This document shows positions 50,841 through 62,239 of a DNA stretch of 64,000 bases, piece after piece. The notes under the pieces were generated by a model. That model saw only the letters and a program-made list of their open reading frames with translations. It was not told the origin of the DNA and searched no databases. The position numbers and the translations under genes were made by a program. This DNA is from Prunus persica (Eukaryota > Streptophyta > Magnoliopsida > Rosales > Rosaceae). Position 1 is the first letter of the stretch, and every line of letters begins with the position of its first letter. The stretch lies in contig NC_034014.1 of NCBI RefSeq assembly GCF_000346465.2, forward strand, positions 25,572,305 through 25,636,304. The letters are read 5' to 3'.

Positions 50841-53175
50841 ATGCTTCAGATCCGGCTTAAGAGTGTTGCACCCCCAGAGGGTGCTGCAGGGGTAAAACCC
50901 TTGCCAGCGGAGACTGTGACAGTTGCATGCCCTGACCACCTTGTCCTTGCTGATCTTCCTGTCGCAAAGGGCATTGGGGCATCAACCATTGCTTCAATTG
51001 TCAAGACTGTAGGTCGCAGGTCCCGTCGCCAGCTTGGAGAACGGGTTCACTTTTGTGTTCGCTGTGATTACCCTATTGCTATCTATGGACGCCTGGTATG
51101 GACCAACTAAATTTGTCTTTCCACAGTTGCTAGCTGCTTTCAAATTTCTTTTTCTTTCAAAGTTTTCCTTCCGCATGATTAGGTTTCCATGTGGTCTTTG
51201 TGTTATTTTCTTCTCTTTAGCTTCATATATTTTTTCTTTAGATGCTCTGGAAGTGAATGCTAGAAGATAAGTCTTGAATTGCATGATATGGATCTCTTGT
51301 ATATTAACTAGCTTGGGTTCTTGCAGAGCCCTTGTGAGCATGCCTTTTGTCTGGATTGTGCTAGGAGTGACTCGATCTGCTATCTGTAAGATTTCTGAAC
51401 TTTACATAGTCATACTAGAGCATGAATCTGTTCCCTGCAAACTTGTTGGGCTTGTAGTACTGTAGACTTTTGGATAATCTCCAACAACCCTTTTGACTGT
51501 GTTCATCCAAGGGACTTCAGTTGTGGGGAAATGCATTAAAGGGTTGGATTTGCTTCAATAAATTATACATTTCAACAGTTGTGTCAAATTAAACCATTAA
51601 ATGCATTGTCCCAATTTAAGTACCTTAAGAGCACTTCAACTATTGTTTCTATGTAATTTGAGGTTTGCTACTCGCAGCTGAGTTCACTTCATTTTGAATT
51701 TGATGAAATATTCACTTGAGAGTTAACAATACACAAATGAGGAGTTGAAAGAGATCCATGGTTACAGGATCAAGTCTTAGTATAAGTAAAATATTTGGCT
51801 AGGAACAAAAGACCAGTTTATACACCTGCTGCAAGATAATTGCCCCAAATGTTGAGACGTGTCAATGCGAATGGATTTCAAATCTAGAGTTTCTTTCCAT
51901 TTCTTACTGGATGACTTCATGTCCAATTATTTATAATAGCACGCGGCCAGTAATTGTGCTTAAAATTATTGTTAATTATTATTTGTGGAAATTGTATTTT
52001 ATTGACAAAGAGCTATTAGAATTAACTGATGAATGATAACATCTGATTTTAATGATTTATTGAACAGTTGTGATGAACGCATCCAGAAGATCCAGACGAT
52101 CAAGTTGATGGAGGGAATCTTTATTTGCGCAGCCCCTCACTGTCTGAAATCTTTCCTGAAGAGGAGTGAATTTGAATCTCATATCCACGAGAACCATGCT
52201 TACCTTCTTCAGCCAAATGCGGACAAAATGGATGGAAATGAATCAGAAGCTCGGAGTACCAAACAAGGTACAGTATCGGAATCCACTGGCCGTGCTCCAC
52301 CAAGGCCAGTCTTTTCTCCTAGTTCAAATTCCCAGCTCCATGACCGTGAGGACAAAGCTCGTCTTCAACAGCCTAGAGAACAGTCACTTCCAAGGCCAGT
52401 CATGCAGCCCAACCCAGCCCCAGCTTTTGGGCAACTTCAGAATAACCCAGCAGATCTCAGTCGTCCCCCAGGCTTTGACAGGCCTAGTCCCCACAATCTC
52501 TTCCATCAACAAAGCTATGATTCAGTGGGTAATACAATGCAGGAATCTGGCCAGTTTTCAGATAAGCAGCAGACTCCCTTTTCTGAATACCCACCCATGC
52601 ATTCCATTCAGCCCCCCAATTATGCAGTTCCCATTAATTCGAATCAAGTGCGGATGCCCTCCCTTCCATTTGCCTATCCTTTTCCCGTTGATGGATCTCA
52701 ACCATTTTATAATGCTCCCTATGAGATTGCACGGCAGGATTCAGCACCAGATGTTGGACAAGAACAGGGGTCGTTATTGGGTTTTCCCCCTGGTTCAGCG
52801 GGGAACATGAATTTTGCTGCTAGTTATCCACAGTCTTGGAATGCAGGGCAGGCTGGTGTTCCTTTTGAAGCTGCACAAGGGGGTCAAGGAACTGCAGATG
52901 GTTTCTCTAACTCCTCAGAGTCTCAAGGACAAGTTGCATTTTATCAAGGAGAATACGGACGGAATCCAGGGGGTATGCCTTTCAATCCTCAGCATATGAC
53001 CAACAAAGCAATGGAAGCAGTGCAGGGTGGAAATTCTATGGATCCAAGAGATGGCAAAGGTATATTAGCATCACAGCCCATGCCTCTTCCTCCGCCACCT
53101 CCACCCCCACCTCACATGTCACAGCTCAATCGTCAGTTTTATCAAGGTGATACCGGTCGAGATGGACAGGGGTAG
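50841..53175 (+). CDS. HAKAI: HAKAI-like RING E3 ubiquitin ligase of the m6A writer complex
   Basis: Three exons, 50841-51095, 51327-51385 and 52068-53175, total 473 residues. The RING begins at about C72 (CVRCDYPIAIYG) and continues SPCEHAFCLDCARSDSICYLCDERI across two introns. A C2H2-like finger follows (FICAAPHCLKSFLKRSEFESHIHENH, written in parts: CAAPHCLKSF and HIHENH). The rest is a long disordered region rich in Pro, Gln, Ser and Gly, with PLPPPPPPPPHMSQ near the end. Plant HAKAI joins MTA, MTB, FIP37 and VIRILIZER in nuclear mRNA N6-adenosine methylation. No defect is seen. Confidence 0.93.
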
Positions 53176-53439
53176 GACTGGCAACATGAGAACCCCGTGA
53201 TGACAGTCTAGAAAACATTTCATTTTTTTAATTTCCCCCCTTTTTTCCCCCTCTGTGGAACTCGTTACTGTTATTATTTGGTCCAAAGCTCTCTGAGTAT
53301 TTGTTTCCCTCCCTGGTTCAGGTTTTACTTTATAGATAATTGTCAATATCACTCCTAGAAAGCAGAATGATATCCGGCTGATTTTAGCAAGTTACAGTTT
53401 TGAGAAGTCACCAACTACAGATAAACAATTGGGCTTTTT

Positions 53440-53710
53440 TTATTTTACCCATGTTTGGGCAATAATTTGTCATGACTCAGATTTAATGAGGATTGGTAAC
53501 ACCAATCATGGATATAACCCTTCATAATTAGGATTCTTAGTAGACCAATCAGGGATATGAACCTTATCTAATGAGGAGTTTTAGTGGATTAAAACATGTA
53601 AAGAAAGGGTAAGTTAGGTCAAGACCAAGACCAATATGTAAAGAAAGGAGTTTTAGTTTGAATAGTGCTTCAAGCTAGGTCAAGACCAATATAAAGAATT
53701 GCCCCTGGAT
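53440..53710 (+). repeat. F-box family 5' flank, copy 1
   Basis: Contains GATTGGTAACACCAATCATGG, a repeated CAAGCTAGGTCAAGACCAATAT and TTTTAGTGGATTAAAACATG. The same signature recurs at about 58540-58790 and 62250-62345, marking duplicated promoters of one gene family. This copy goes straight into the ORF without the 5' UTR intron seen in the other two. Confidence 0.7.
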
Positions 53711-55438
53711 ATGATAACAGTAATGAGGAGGAAGGGTAAGTTACCGGCGGCATCTGCAAGTTGTGAAGATCAAGCAACTTGTTCTGAAAATGTGACAGAC
53801 GACAGATTTAGTAATCTTCCGGATGACGTTGCTCATATCATTCTTTCCTTCCTCACTTTCAAAGACGCCGCTCGAGTGGGTGCCGCCTCGAAAAGATGCA
53901 GACAATTTTATGTATCAGTTCCGCTGGTGGATTTTGATGCAATTTGGCGGGGAATAAAAAGAACCCACCAGAATAAGGTGAGGATGATGAATTCTGTGGA
54001 TAGATACTTGTTCTACCGTGGCGATAATAGGATCCAGCGCTTCTGCATTTCTTGGAGTTTCGTTTCGAGCGAAACAGAAAACGAGTATTGTGATGATCAT
54101 TCTCGAGTGATCACGTGGATTCACAAGGCAGTAAGGTGTAATGTTGAAGAGCTTGATGTTCGCATATGTGGTCTGGCCAATACGTTTTCGTTGCCATCTT
54201 GTGTCTTTCTTTCTCAATCTTTGCGCTCTCTATCGGTGAATTTGAACACGCAGATTTTGGAAACGCCGTCTCTATCCTTTTCCAGTAATATCCTATACTT
54301 GGAACTGATAAATCTTAAAATAGCAGACGAGAGGTTGTTCAAATGGATCTCATGTTGCTGCAAATGCATTAAGAAGTTACAGATTCTTAATATCGCAGGG
54401 GTGAGAAATATCAGCATTGAAAGTTCGTCTTTGGAACACTTTCGTGCTTGGATTAGTCGTGATCTGTTGCATCTTAATATATCTGGTGAGAAGCTCGAAA
54501 CTATAGATATGTTTTTATGGTTTGAAGAAAGCTATCCAGCAAGCAGCAGCCCTTCATTGAAGATTTTTGCTCCAAATCTTAAAAATTTGAAGTGGAAAGG
54601 CACTGTGGGGAATAGCCCAAATCTGGGAGAATTCGTGAGTTTGGAAAAAGTTAAGCTTGTTCTAGCTCCTCAGGTTCTAGACTTTGACATTGTATATGAG
54701 GTTCTTTATAGTATATGCTGCGCAAAAGTTCTTAATCTAAGCGAGGACACCATTCTGGTAAAACATACTCTCCTCTACCTTTCAGAACTTTTGGTTACTA
54801 ACATATATTATATAGGTTATTTTCGTCTTTCTAACTAAGATTTTTATTTTTCTTGAAAAACTTGCAGGGTTGTTCCAAGGAAGGTTCCATGGCAGCACCA
54901 ATATTTGATAATCTTTGTAACTTGCGTATACACTGTACGAGATTGGATGATTACCTGGTTCCAATAGTTGTCTCTCTTCTAAGAGGAATGCCTAATTTGA
55001 ATACTTTGTACATAAAGGCTAGATCATGGATGTTGGATGGCAAGACGGTAAGTGAAGTCTATGTTGATCTCCCTCTCATGCACACATATACTTTTCTTGT
55101 GGTAATTTGGCAAGTTATTTATTAATTAATTTGCTTGTATATGTTTATTGTCTTTTGTATATTTTCAGTCAAGTGGCTTTGGTATGGAATACTGGAAACT
55201 GCAAAACCTCGCTTTCCTTCATCAGCTTAACGAAGTAACCATAGAGTATTCCGACGACGGGTCTAATGAAATCCAGTTTGCAAGGTATATCCTTGAGAAT
55301 GCTCAAAATTTGAAGAAAATGGTCATTCTTCTTCACTATGAAAAAAAGCCATCAAAAGTCGTAGCAGAGATGGTGAGTAGGAGCAAGATGATTTCCACTG
55401 CCACAATTATCATTCGGAGTAGATACAAGAATGTTTGA
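53711..55438 (+). CDS. F-box/LRR-like protein with FBD-type C-terminus
   Basis: Three exons, 53711-54757, 54868-55047 and 55169-55438, give 498 residues. An F-box lies at about 33-75 (DRFSNLPDDVAHIILSFLTF followed by RVGAASKRC), the Skp1-binding module of SCF ubiquitin ligases. The middle has irregular leucine-rich strands (LPSCVFLSQSLRSLSV, LKIFAPNLKNLKWKG). The C-terminus has an FBD-like block (HQLNEVTIEYSD then ARYILENAQNLKKMVILL). The substrate is unknown. First in-frame ATG is 53711; 53723 is an alternative. This is the only intact member of the local cluster; the copies to the right are broken. Confidence 0.88.
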
Positions 55439-56002
55439 TATTTTCAGAAAACTTTATGTGTATCCTTAATAGTTTGCACCAGTCAAAAATTAAAATGAAG
55501 ATACATGTAAGGATCGACTCGTGGTATAAAACTCAGGCTTCGATTATTAAACTTCATGGTACTTTGACAGGGCATTTCTACTATATCTTTCAGATAATAT
55601 CTCCTTGCAATTTGCTTTACTCAAACCTAAATTGTCTTGCAAGGCATACAAATTTAATAATCTGGGGAAGGAAAAAAACAGAGGAAGATATCATTTTGAA
55701 AAAAATCAACCGCATTCCGACACTCCTTAACCCGAAATAGAAATTAAAAAAGAAAGTTTTAAATTTAATCATGAGAGAAGGAGAAATCAACTTTAGTTTT
55801 TTCTTCTCAAGAACCCAGTTTTGAAATCCCAGTTTTAAAAATCGTGGAAATTGGGGAATCAAATTCCCAAGTTTCATTTCAACAAAAATAGGCGTTATTT
55901 CACAATTTCCATAGTGCCATTTACAAAATTCGATATATATAAATTCAAACACTGAAATCTTCAATTGCGAGAAATTGAAATCTTTGTATTTCTGGTGTGC
56001 CC
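55439..56002. other. Spacer between F-box copies
   Basis: AT-rich, with a short mirrored run near 55800-55870 (AACCCAGTTTTGAAATCCCAG / GGAATCAAATTCCCAAG-like). The 5' half of the next F-box copy is missing here. No gene. Confidence 0.4.
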
Positions 56003-57597
56003 TCGTTTTCGTTGCACCCTTTCTTCCTCAATCTTTGCGCTCTTTATCAGTGCGTTTGAGTATGGAAATTTTTAAAACGCCGTCTCTATCAATTCCCAGT
56101 AATCTCCGTTACTTGAAACTGGTATTAGTTAAAATAGAAGACGAGAGGTTTTTCAAATGGATCACATGTTGCTGCAAATGCATTAAGCAGTTAGAGCTTG
56201 TTCATATTCAAGGGATACGAAATATCACCATTGAAAGTTCGTTTTTGGAATACTTTCATGGTTTCATTCAAAGTGACATCTTGCATGTGAATATCTCTGG
56301 TGAAAAGCTTGAAGGGATAGATATATGTCTATGGTTTCATGGCTATCCAGAAATAAGCAGCAATTCACTGAAGATTTTTGCTCCAAATCTTAAAAACTTG
56401 AACTGGAACAGCAGCAATGGGAGGTATAGCCCAAATCTGGGAAAACTAATGAGTTTGGAAAAAGTTCAGCTTTTTTTAGACCCTCGGGTAAATGAACTTG
56501 ACAAGGTTCTTTGCAGAGTATGCTCGGCAAAAGATCTTATTATAAACGAGAGGACCATTAAGGTAATAAAAAGGGAGATTCACTATTATACCCAATATGG
56601 GGGCCAAAATTATAAAAATACCCTATATAAAATGGACTTTAGAAACACACCCAAAGTCCATTTACAACATAACAAAAAAGCTTTTAACTTCTTATAAATT
56701 ACAAAACTGCCATCAATTTCTTAAAACAAGCCCAACCCCAAAATCTCATAAAAATACCCAAAGCACTCAATAGGGCATCAAAGTAATTTAATAATTAATA
56801 TTAAATTCAATAAGACCAGCTATCATTTTTTGGGTTTTTTTTGGGTTTGTTTATAGGAATTCAATTGTGTAGGGTTTATTTATAATATTAGTGCTAGAAA
56901 TGGGTATATCACTAAATATCTCTAATAAAAATCTATCCTTCAGACCTTTTGCAATTTGAATCATTTGAAAGAACAAAAAAAAAAAAAAAAAAAGGTGAAA
57001 ACATAGGTTATTTTCCTCTTTCTAACTATGATTTTTTCTTGAAAAACATGCAGGCTATTTTCAAGGATGGTTCCACGGCAGTACCAATATTAGATAATAT
57101 TTGTAACTTGACTCTGCATTTTACGAGCTTGAATGATGACCTTGTTCCAGCTGTGGCCTCTCTTCTCAAAGGAATGCCTAATTTGAATTTTTTGTCCATG
57201 AAGACTACTAACTCACGGAGCTGGGATGCCCAAACTGTAAGTAAAGTCTATGTTACCTATTGTTCTCCCTCTCATGCACACACATACTTTTTCTTGTGGT
57301 AAATTTTAAACTAATGCGTCTATGATTGTCGCCTTTTGTATATTTTCAGTCAGCTGGCTTTGGTATAGAATACTGGAAACTACAGAACCTTGCTTTTCTT
57401 CATCAGCTTAAGGAGGTAACCATCGAGTATCCCGACAACGTGTCTAATGAACTCGAGTTTAGAAGGTATATCCTCGAGCATGCTCAAAATTTGATGAAAA
57501 TGGTCAATCTTCTTAATTTTGAAGATACGCAATTTGAAGTTTTAGCAAGGATGGTGATTAGGAGCAAGATGATTTCCACTGCCACAGTTGTCATTCA
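56003..57597 (+). pseudogene. F-box/FBD copy 2, lacking F-box and C-terminus
   Basis: Homology to the intact gene starts within exon 1 at SLRSLSV and continues through exon pieces 56003-56562, 57054-57236 and 57351-57597. The LRR and FBD parts (LKIFAPNLKNLNW, HQLKEVTIEYPDN, RRYILEHAQNL) are preserved and open in the spliced frame. The whole F-box end is gone and no family promoter precedes it. Intron 1 carries a Mutator-like MITE and the last exon is cut by a Harbinger-like MITE. Confidence 0.85.
56573..56932. mobile_element. Mutator-like MITE in intron of F-box copy 2
   Basis: About 360 bp flanked by a perfect 9-base direct repeat, TAATAAAAA (56564-56572 and 56933-56941), the target duplication length of Mutator elements. 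The ends are an imperfect inverted pair: GGGAGATTCACTATTATACCC and GGGTATATCACTAAATATCTC. No ORF. Confidence 0.65.
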
Positions 57598-58081
57598 GGC
57601 CCCATTTGGTTCATGGGAAATGAGGCTTGGACATGAGAAATAAATTGTTTTTCCATGTTTGGTAAGTCCAAGCATGGGAAATGATTGCCTGACACATGGA
57701 AAAGTAGGGGGGAAAGTGAAGCCCTCCTCTCAACTTGGGTTTTGTTTTCCCTCCTTATGGTAAAATTTGGGAAAATGAACCAGCATTCAATGCACATTTT
57801 TCATGACTATTTTGTCCACATGAACAATTTAGAATTACAATGTATCATTAAATGCATTCTTTTTTTAATTTGATTTAATATGGGTATAATTGAAAAATTA
57901 TACAAACTTTGTTTTTCATTCATACTCAAAACAAACACGGGAAAGGAAACAAAGTAAAATCTTCCGGTTACTTTCTCGACATTACCAAACGTGGGAAAGA
58001 AATCTTTCATTTTCCATCCCTTAAGAAATGACATAGGAAAGTGAATTCCCCTCAAATCCATTCCGTGAACCAAACGGGGCC
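57598..58081. mobile_element. PIF/Harbinger-like MITE interrupting F-box copy 2 last exon
   Basis: 484 bp starting GGCCCCATTTGGTTCATGG and ending with the inverted form CCGTGAACCAAACGGGGCC. It is flanked by the 3-base direct repeat TCA (57595-57597 and 58082-58084). TIR sequence and 3-base duplication fit Tourist/PIF-Harbinger MITEs. It lies inside codons for the family C-terminus, where the intact gene has IIIRSRY. Confidence 0.8.
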
Positions 58082-58084
58082 TCA

Positions 58085-58480
58085 GAGTTTGGGGAAGGGC
58101 TTTCTAAGATGTAAGAAAAGGAAGAATCTTGGATATTTTTGGAAAACTTTATGTATGTCCTTGATAGTTTGCACAAGTCGAAGGTATAATGAGGATGCAT
58201 GTAATGGAAGGATCAATTCTTGGTATAAAACTCAGTTAGATTACAAAATTTCATCCGACCTTTACTTGACATTTCTGCAATATTTCTCAGTTAATTAATA
58301 TCTCCTTTGCAGTTTGCTTCACTCAACCTAATTGTCTTGCAAGGCACAAAAATTAATAATATGGGGAAGGAAAAAAAAGAGAGAGAGGAAGATATAATTT
58401 TGAAAAGAAAAAAATAGTCAACCGCACTCCACATTAACTCTCACATGACCTTAACCTAGAATGATACAGGGCTGATTTTA
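58085..58480 (+). other. Residual 3' end of F-box copy 2
   Basis: After the MITE the sequence resumes with similarity to the intact gene's 3' end (GGATATTTTTGGAAAACTTTATGT and ATTCTTGGTATAAAACTCAG, both seen near 55440-55535). It is non-coding trailer in the intact gene. Confidence 0.6.
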
Positions 58481-59045
58481 GCAAGTTAGAGTTACGAGAA
58501 GCCCATTGGTTTTCTTTTCTCCAACACAAACAGAAAAGAAACTTAATCAGGGCTGGATTTTAGCAAGTAGGCATTTATTTTATTTTATATCGAATTTATT
58601 GAATACAAGGCCTTGATTTCTCCTCAAAGAAAGTTAATCAGGAAAGATTCTAAACGTTGGTGGGGATTGGTAACGCCAATTATGGATCCTTATTTTATTT
58701 TATGAGGATTTTGAGTGGATTAAAACAAGTAATTACTCTGCATTGTCCTCCAAGCTAGGTCAAGACCAATATGTAAAGAAACTTATGCACATCGACAGAT
58801 ACACGACTCTTTCGCCCGGAAGGAGAATTTGCGGGCACCGTGGTAAGTGATTTGGTTGCAGACTTATTTCAAGTTTGATTGCTGTCTAATTGTACAATTC
58901 TCTTTTTGAAAAATTTGTTGTCGTCATTGATTTCGCTTAGGTTTTCTAAAATGAGTTGATTGCGGTGGTACTTGGAATATATGCCTTTGGGTATTTGGCA
59001 TCTTTGCTTAGCTGCAGAGTTTAACTGGGATTTCTTGTGTATGCC
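58480..59045 (+). pseudogene. Isolated F-box 5' flank and leader, coding part missing
   Basis: Carries the family promoter signature (CTCCAAGCTAGGTCAAGACC at about 58749) and a leader with a GTAAGTGATTTG donor at 58843 matching the one at 62480 of the last copy. The 5' UTR intron starts normally but palindromic array B begins at about 59050 and no ATG-bearing exon follows. Confidence 0.7.
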
Positions 59046-59049
59046 AAAA

Positions 59050-59460
59050 CAGTACAGCCGCGCGGCTATACTATTTTTATAATAAAAATCGTAGCATAGC
59101 GGTGTGGCTATACGCTTTGTATTTTTGGGGAAAAAAACAAGCCACGGGTATAGCCGTGCGGCTATAATATTTATTTATTAAAAAAAAGATGGGACCCGCC
59201 TGGCCCTTGCTCCGGTTGCCACGTTTCAAAAATAGTATAGCCGCGCGGCTATACTATTTTTATTTTTTTAAAAACCCCCATGTATAGCCGAACGGCTATA
59301 CTATTTATAATTTTAAAAAGACTCCTGCGCCCGCGATGCTTTGCCACGTGTCAAAAATAATATAGCCGCGCGGCTATACTATTTTTAAATAAAACACCGC
59401 CGTATAGTGACTACACTTTTTTTTTTTATAAAAACCACGAGTATAGCCGCGCGGCGATAC
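59050..59460. repeat. Palindromic repeat array B (7 units)
   Basis: Cores AGCC-N4-GGCT at 59055-59066, 59097-59108 (degenerate left arm), 59152-59163, 59239-59250, 59286-59297, 59364-59375 and 59445-59456. Centres are GCGC, GTGT, GTGC, GCGC, GAAC, GCGC and GCGC. An eighth, badly decayed unit is near 59402. Short spacers (about 42-55) alternate with long ones (about 78-87), and long spacers contain GCCACGT-TC-AAAATA. Confidence 0.9.
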
Positions 59461-61079
59461 TCTTTTTTAATTTTTTTTCCCGACCATTTCCAAAATATTA
59501 CGCAGGTTGAATTACTTCTCAACTGCGGCAATATAAACATCACAGATAGTATATCCGGATCAATGATCCTACACAACTAGAAGATAAAATACTTTCTTCC
59601 AGCTGATTGATGACCCGAAAGTGTCAATAATCCAAGGATGCACTCTATTACACTCCAACTATAACCAAACAAAGCATGTAACCAGATCCTAACTCGCTTC
59701 TCAGAAAGTAGACCAGACCAAAAGCCAAGCCAAAATAAAATCAAAGAAGGAACATAAATTCAAGCCTTAACTCACGATTAAAAATAAAATTCACCAACAC
59801 CACATTAAACGAAAGAAATGATTGTACAATTAAGAGGGATGAATTTCAGGAACAGCAAGAAACAGAGTAGAGCCGAGTCAATGGAACTCACTTATCTTCA
59901 TCCACACAAAGCACTAGGAACACATGAGCATCAGAGGGCACCAGAACACCAAGTGAATAGAACCCCAAAAACTATCAATAAGATATGAAGCACACCATAA
60001 TCTAGTGATATCTATATCATTCCAAATACAACCCAACTGAATGGAGAAATCAATACACGCTTGCAAAACAAGAGATGACAAACTCAGACAAAATATTGAT
60101 ATGGAAGTCCTAAACAAAATGTCCATGTATGACATCCCATTTGCCACCAACCCCAGAAGGAAAAGCCTAGGCTTAAACATCTGCACAAGTTTAAAACTTA
60201 AACAGATGGCAAATACAGGTCATCAGAACATAGTAAAAATTTAGATTTACGAGTGCCTGTGTACAACATTCATGTTGATACAGTGATGCCAAATACTTCA
60301 CAACTAGCAGAGCTCAAAGGTCCCTCTGAAAACTATCCCAACTTCTTGGTTTCATTAAACACTTTGAAAATGGTGAATGAAATTGAGAATGGTGATCCAA
60401 AATTTAAAGGAGGTGTCTAAAATTAAATTCAAGCAACACAGCTTAAATTGGTAAAATTGACAGACACCGAGAAAGATTACTATGTCTTCTTCCGCAATGT
60501 CAGTGAAATATATGAACAACATTCATTAACCTCCAATTCTAATTTTCAATTTTTAAATTCATTAAATTACAAAAAAGATTGATAATACAATGAAAGTTTG
60601 AGCCAAACCCTATTAGCGTCTACACAACCGGAGCCAAGAAAACCCCACGCCCCAGAAATTGTTAAAAATTAGGGTTACAAAATATGACTATTAAGAATTA
60701 CCTCAAAATTAACCAGGATTTTTCAAACCCAGAACCGACGGAGCTCTTACTTTTCACCGTAAGTTACAACAGAGCCGTCGTTCTGATTCGTCTCAACTCT
60801 GAACCGGTTCTGCCACAATCGCAGCCCTTTCCAGGTTACAACACCCAATCGTCGTCGTTTACTTACCTTCAATTGATGCGAAAATTACAGGACCTTCACC
60901 CGAAAAGTAAGGAAAGTTATAAACACAATCAGCTGTAATGAAGCTATCAAACTAATCGGTAGCAATATCAAGCTATACAAGCTGCCGCTGGTTTCCTTAA
61001 GACAACTTCAGACACCAATACTTATGATATGGAATCATGTGAAGGTTATTAACAATTTAAAGTTAATAGCAAACAATAC
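59461..61079. other. Unassigned DNA between array B and the TFIIIA relic
   Basis: No gene is recognised. Around 60690-60900 the sequence is richer in GC and carries CCGACGG and CGTCGTCG, so it could be an old exon or leader. The minus strand there has AAGGTAAGTAAACG, a fair splice donor. The rest is A-rich. Confidence 0.35.
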
Positions 61080-61535
61080 CTCAAGGGAATGGCTTTGCAT
61101 TTGTTGCTTCAGATATGCAGTTTTCTTAAAAGTAGCACCACATTCTTGGCAAGTATTGGATTTTTCCCTCTCTCCTTCCCCATCCCCATCAGCCTCTTTG
61201 GCCATTTCCATCTCTTCCTGTAACAAAAGTAAGCAAATTATAAGTAAAAATTAACATAATCAATCTGAAGCCAACCCAGCTTCAGATTTTGTTTAAAATA
61301 CAAAAACCAAATGAACCCACAACAGTAAATCCCTCAAATTCGAAAACCCAATTCATAAAAATTCATAACTGGACCGTAGAAAACCAAAATTAAAAAGGAC
61401 TGAAACCTTGTGGTGAGTGAGGATGTGAGAAGCAATCAGGTTCTTTTTGGACCTGCAGATGCCACAGTACACACAATAATATCACCTTGTATCCCTGAAA
61501 GTAGGCCCTTCCTCCTCTGCTTCCCCTTTACCCAT
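61080..61535 (-). pseudogene. TFIIIA 5' fragment (first two zinc fingers), broken
   Basis: Two minus-strand exon pieces, 61535-61407 and 61217-61080, resemble the N-terminus of plant transcription factor IIIA, which binds 5S rRNA genes and 5S RNA. Finger 1 reads YYCVYCGICRSKKNLIASHI then LTHH; finger 2 reads CQECGATFKKTAYLKQQMQSH. The frame starts at ATG 61535 (MGKGEAEEEGPTFRDTR) but an in-frame TGA follows directly. In finger 2 the first zinc-ligand histidine is glutamine. The remaining seven or so fingers are absent. The splice sites (GTTTCA donor, TACAG acceptor, GTATTG donor) are still visible. Confidence 0.82.
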
Positions 61536-61734
61536 CGATTTCTCGCGCTCTCTCTCAAATCTCACCCGCCAAAATCAGCAACAACCGAAGCTTCGGGGCT
61601 AGGCTTTCGTTTTCTTGAAGAAAAACAATTTACCACTCCTCATTTTGCCACGTCCACTCAAAAATCAGAGTGGACTCACCGTAGCCTATTGATCTCCCTG
61701 TCATGTCATGCACACATATTTTTCTTGTGGTAAT

Positions 61735-61920
61735 TTTAAATTAAATTGTTTGTATATCCTTGTCGCTTTTGTATATTTTCAGGCATCTGGCTTTGGGATG
61801 GAATACTGGGAAATGCAAAACCTTGGTTTCGTTCATCAGCTTGAGAAGGTAACAGCATAGACCATTGCGACGGGTCTAATCGAACCGATTTTCGCACGGT
61901 GTATCCTTGAGCATGCTATA
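61735..61920 (+). pseudogene. F-box family last-exon fragment
   Basis: An intron end with TTTTGTATATTTTCAG followed by ASGFGMEYWEMQNLGFVHQLEKV, matching the start of exon 3 of the intact gene, then a stop. Homology ends at CTTGAGCATGCT. It could be the other end of the copy whose leader lies at 58480. Confidence 0.8.
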
Positions 61921-61939
61921 CTATTTATACAAAAACGAC

Positions 61940-62125
61940 CCCGGTAAAACCGCCCGGCTATACTCTCATTTCAAAAAAAAAAATTATCCGAGTATAGCCG
62001 CACGGCTATACAATTTCTAAAATTAAAAAAGACCCACTTTGCCACGTGTCAAAAATAGTATAGCCGCACGGCTATACGATTTTTTATGTCCAAAAAAACC
62101 CTGGGTATAGCCAATCGGCTATACT
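61940..62125. repeat. Palindromic repeat array C (4 units)
   Basis: Cores at 61948-61959 (left arm decayed), 61996-62007, 62062-62073 and 62109-62120; centres GCCC, GCAC, GCAC and AATC. Spacing 48, 66, 47. The long spacer again contains GCCACGTGTCAAAAATA. The order and spacers match part of array B, so B and C are copies of one composite repeat. Confidence 0.9.
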
Positions 62126-62239
62126 ATTTATAATTCAAAAAAGCGGGACCCGCCTGGCGCCTAGCGCCCACTTTGCCTAGGAAGACTATTTTTATTTTTA
62201 AAAAGAGAGGACGGGCTGTATATATGGGCGCTTGATGAT

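Noticed and set aside
52166..52810. 214-residue plus-strand frame in the HAKAI region
   Set aside because: It is a shifted frame of HAKAI exon 3; its composition is a by-product of the Pro/Gln-rich real frame.
59914..60186. 90-residue hydrophobic minus-strand frame
   Set aside because: AT-driven hydrophobic composition, no recognisable domain and no exon partners.
59050..62125. CRISPR-like look of the regularly spaced palindromes
   Set aside because: Units vary, spacers are themselves repeated and of unequal length, there are no cas genes, and the DNA is plant nuclear.
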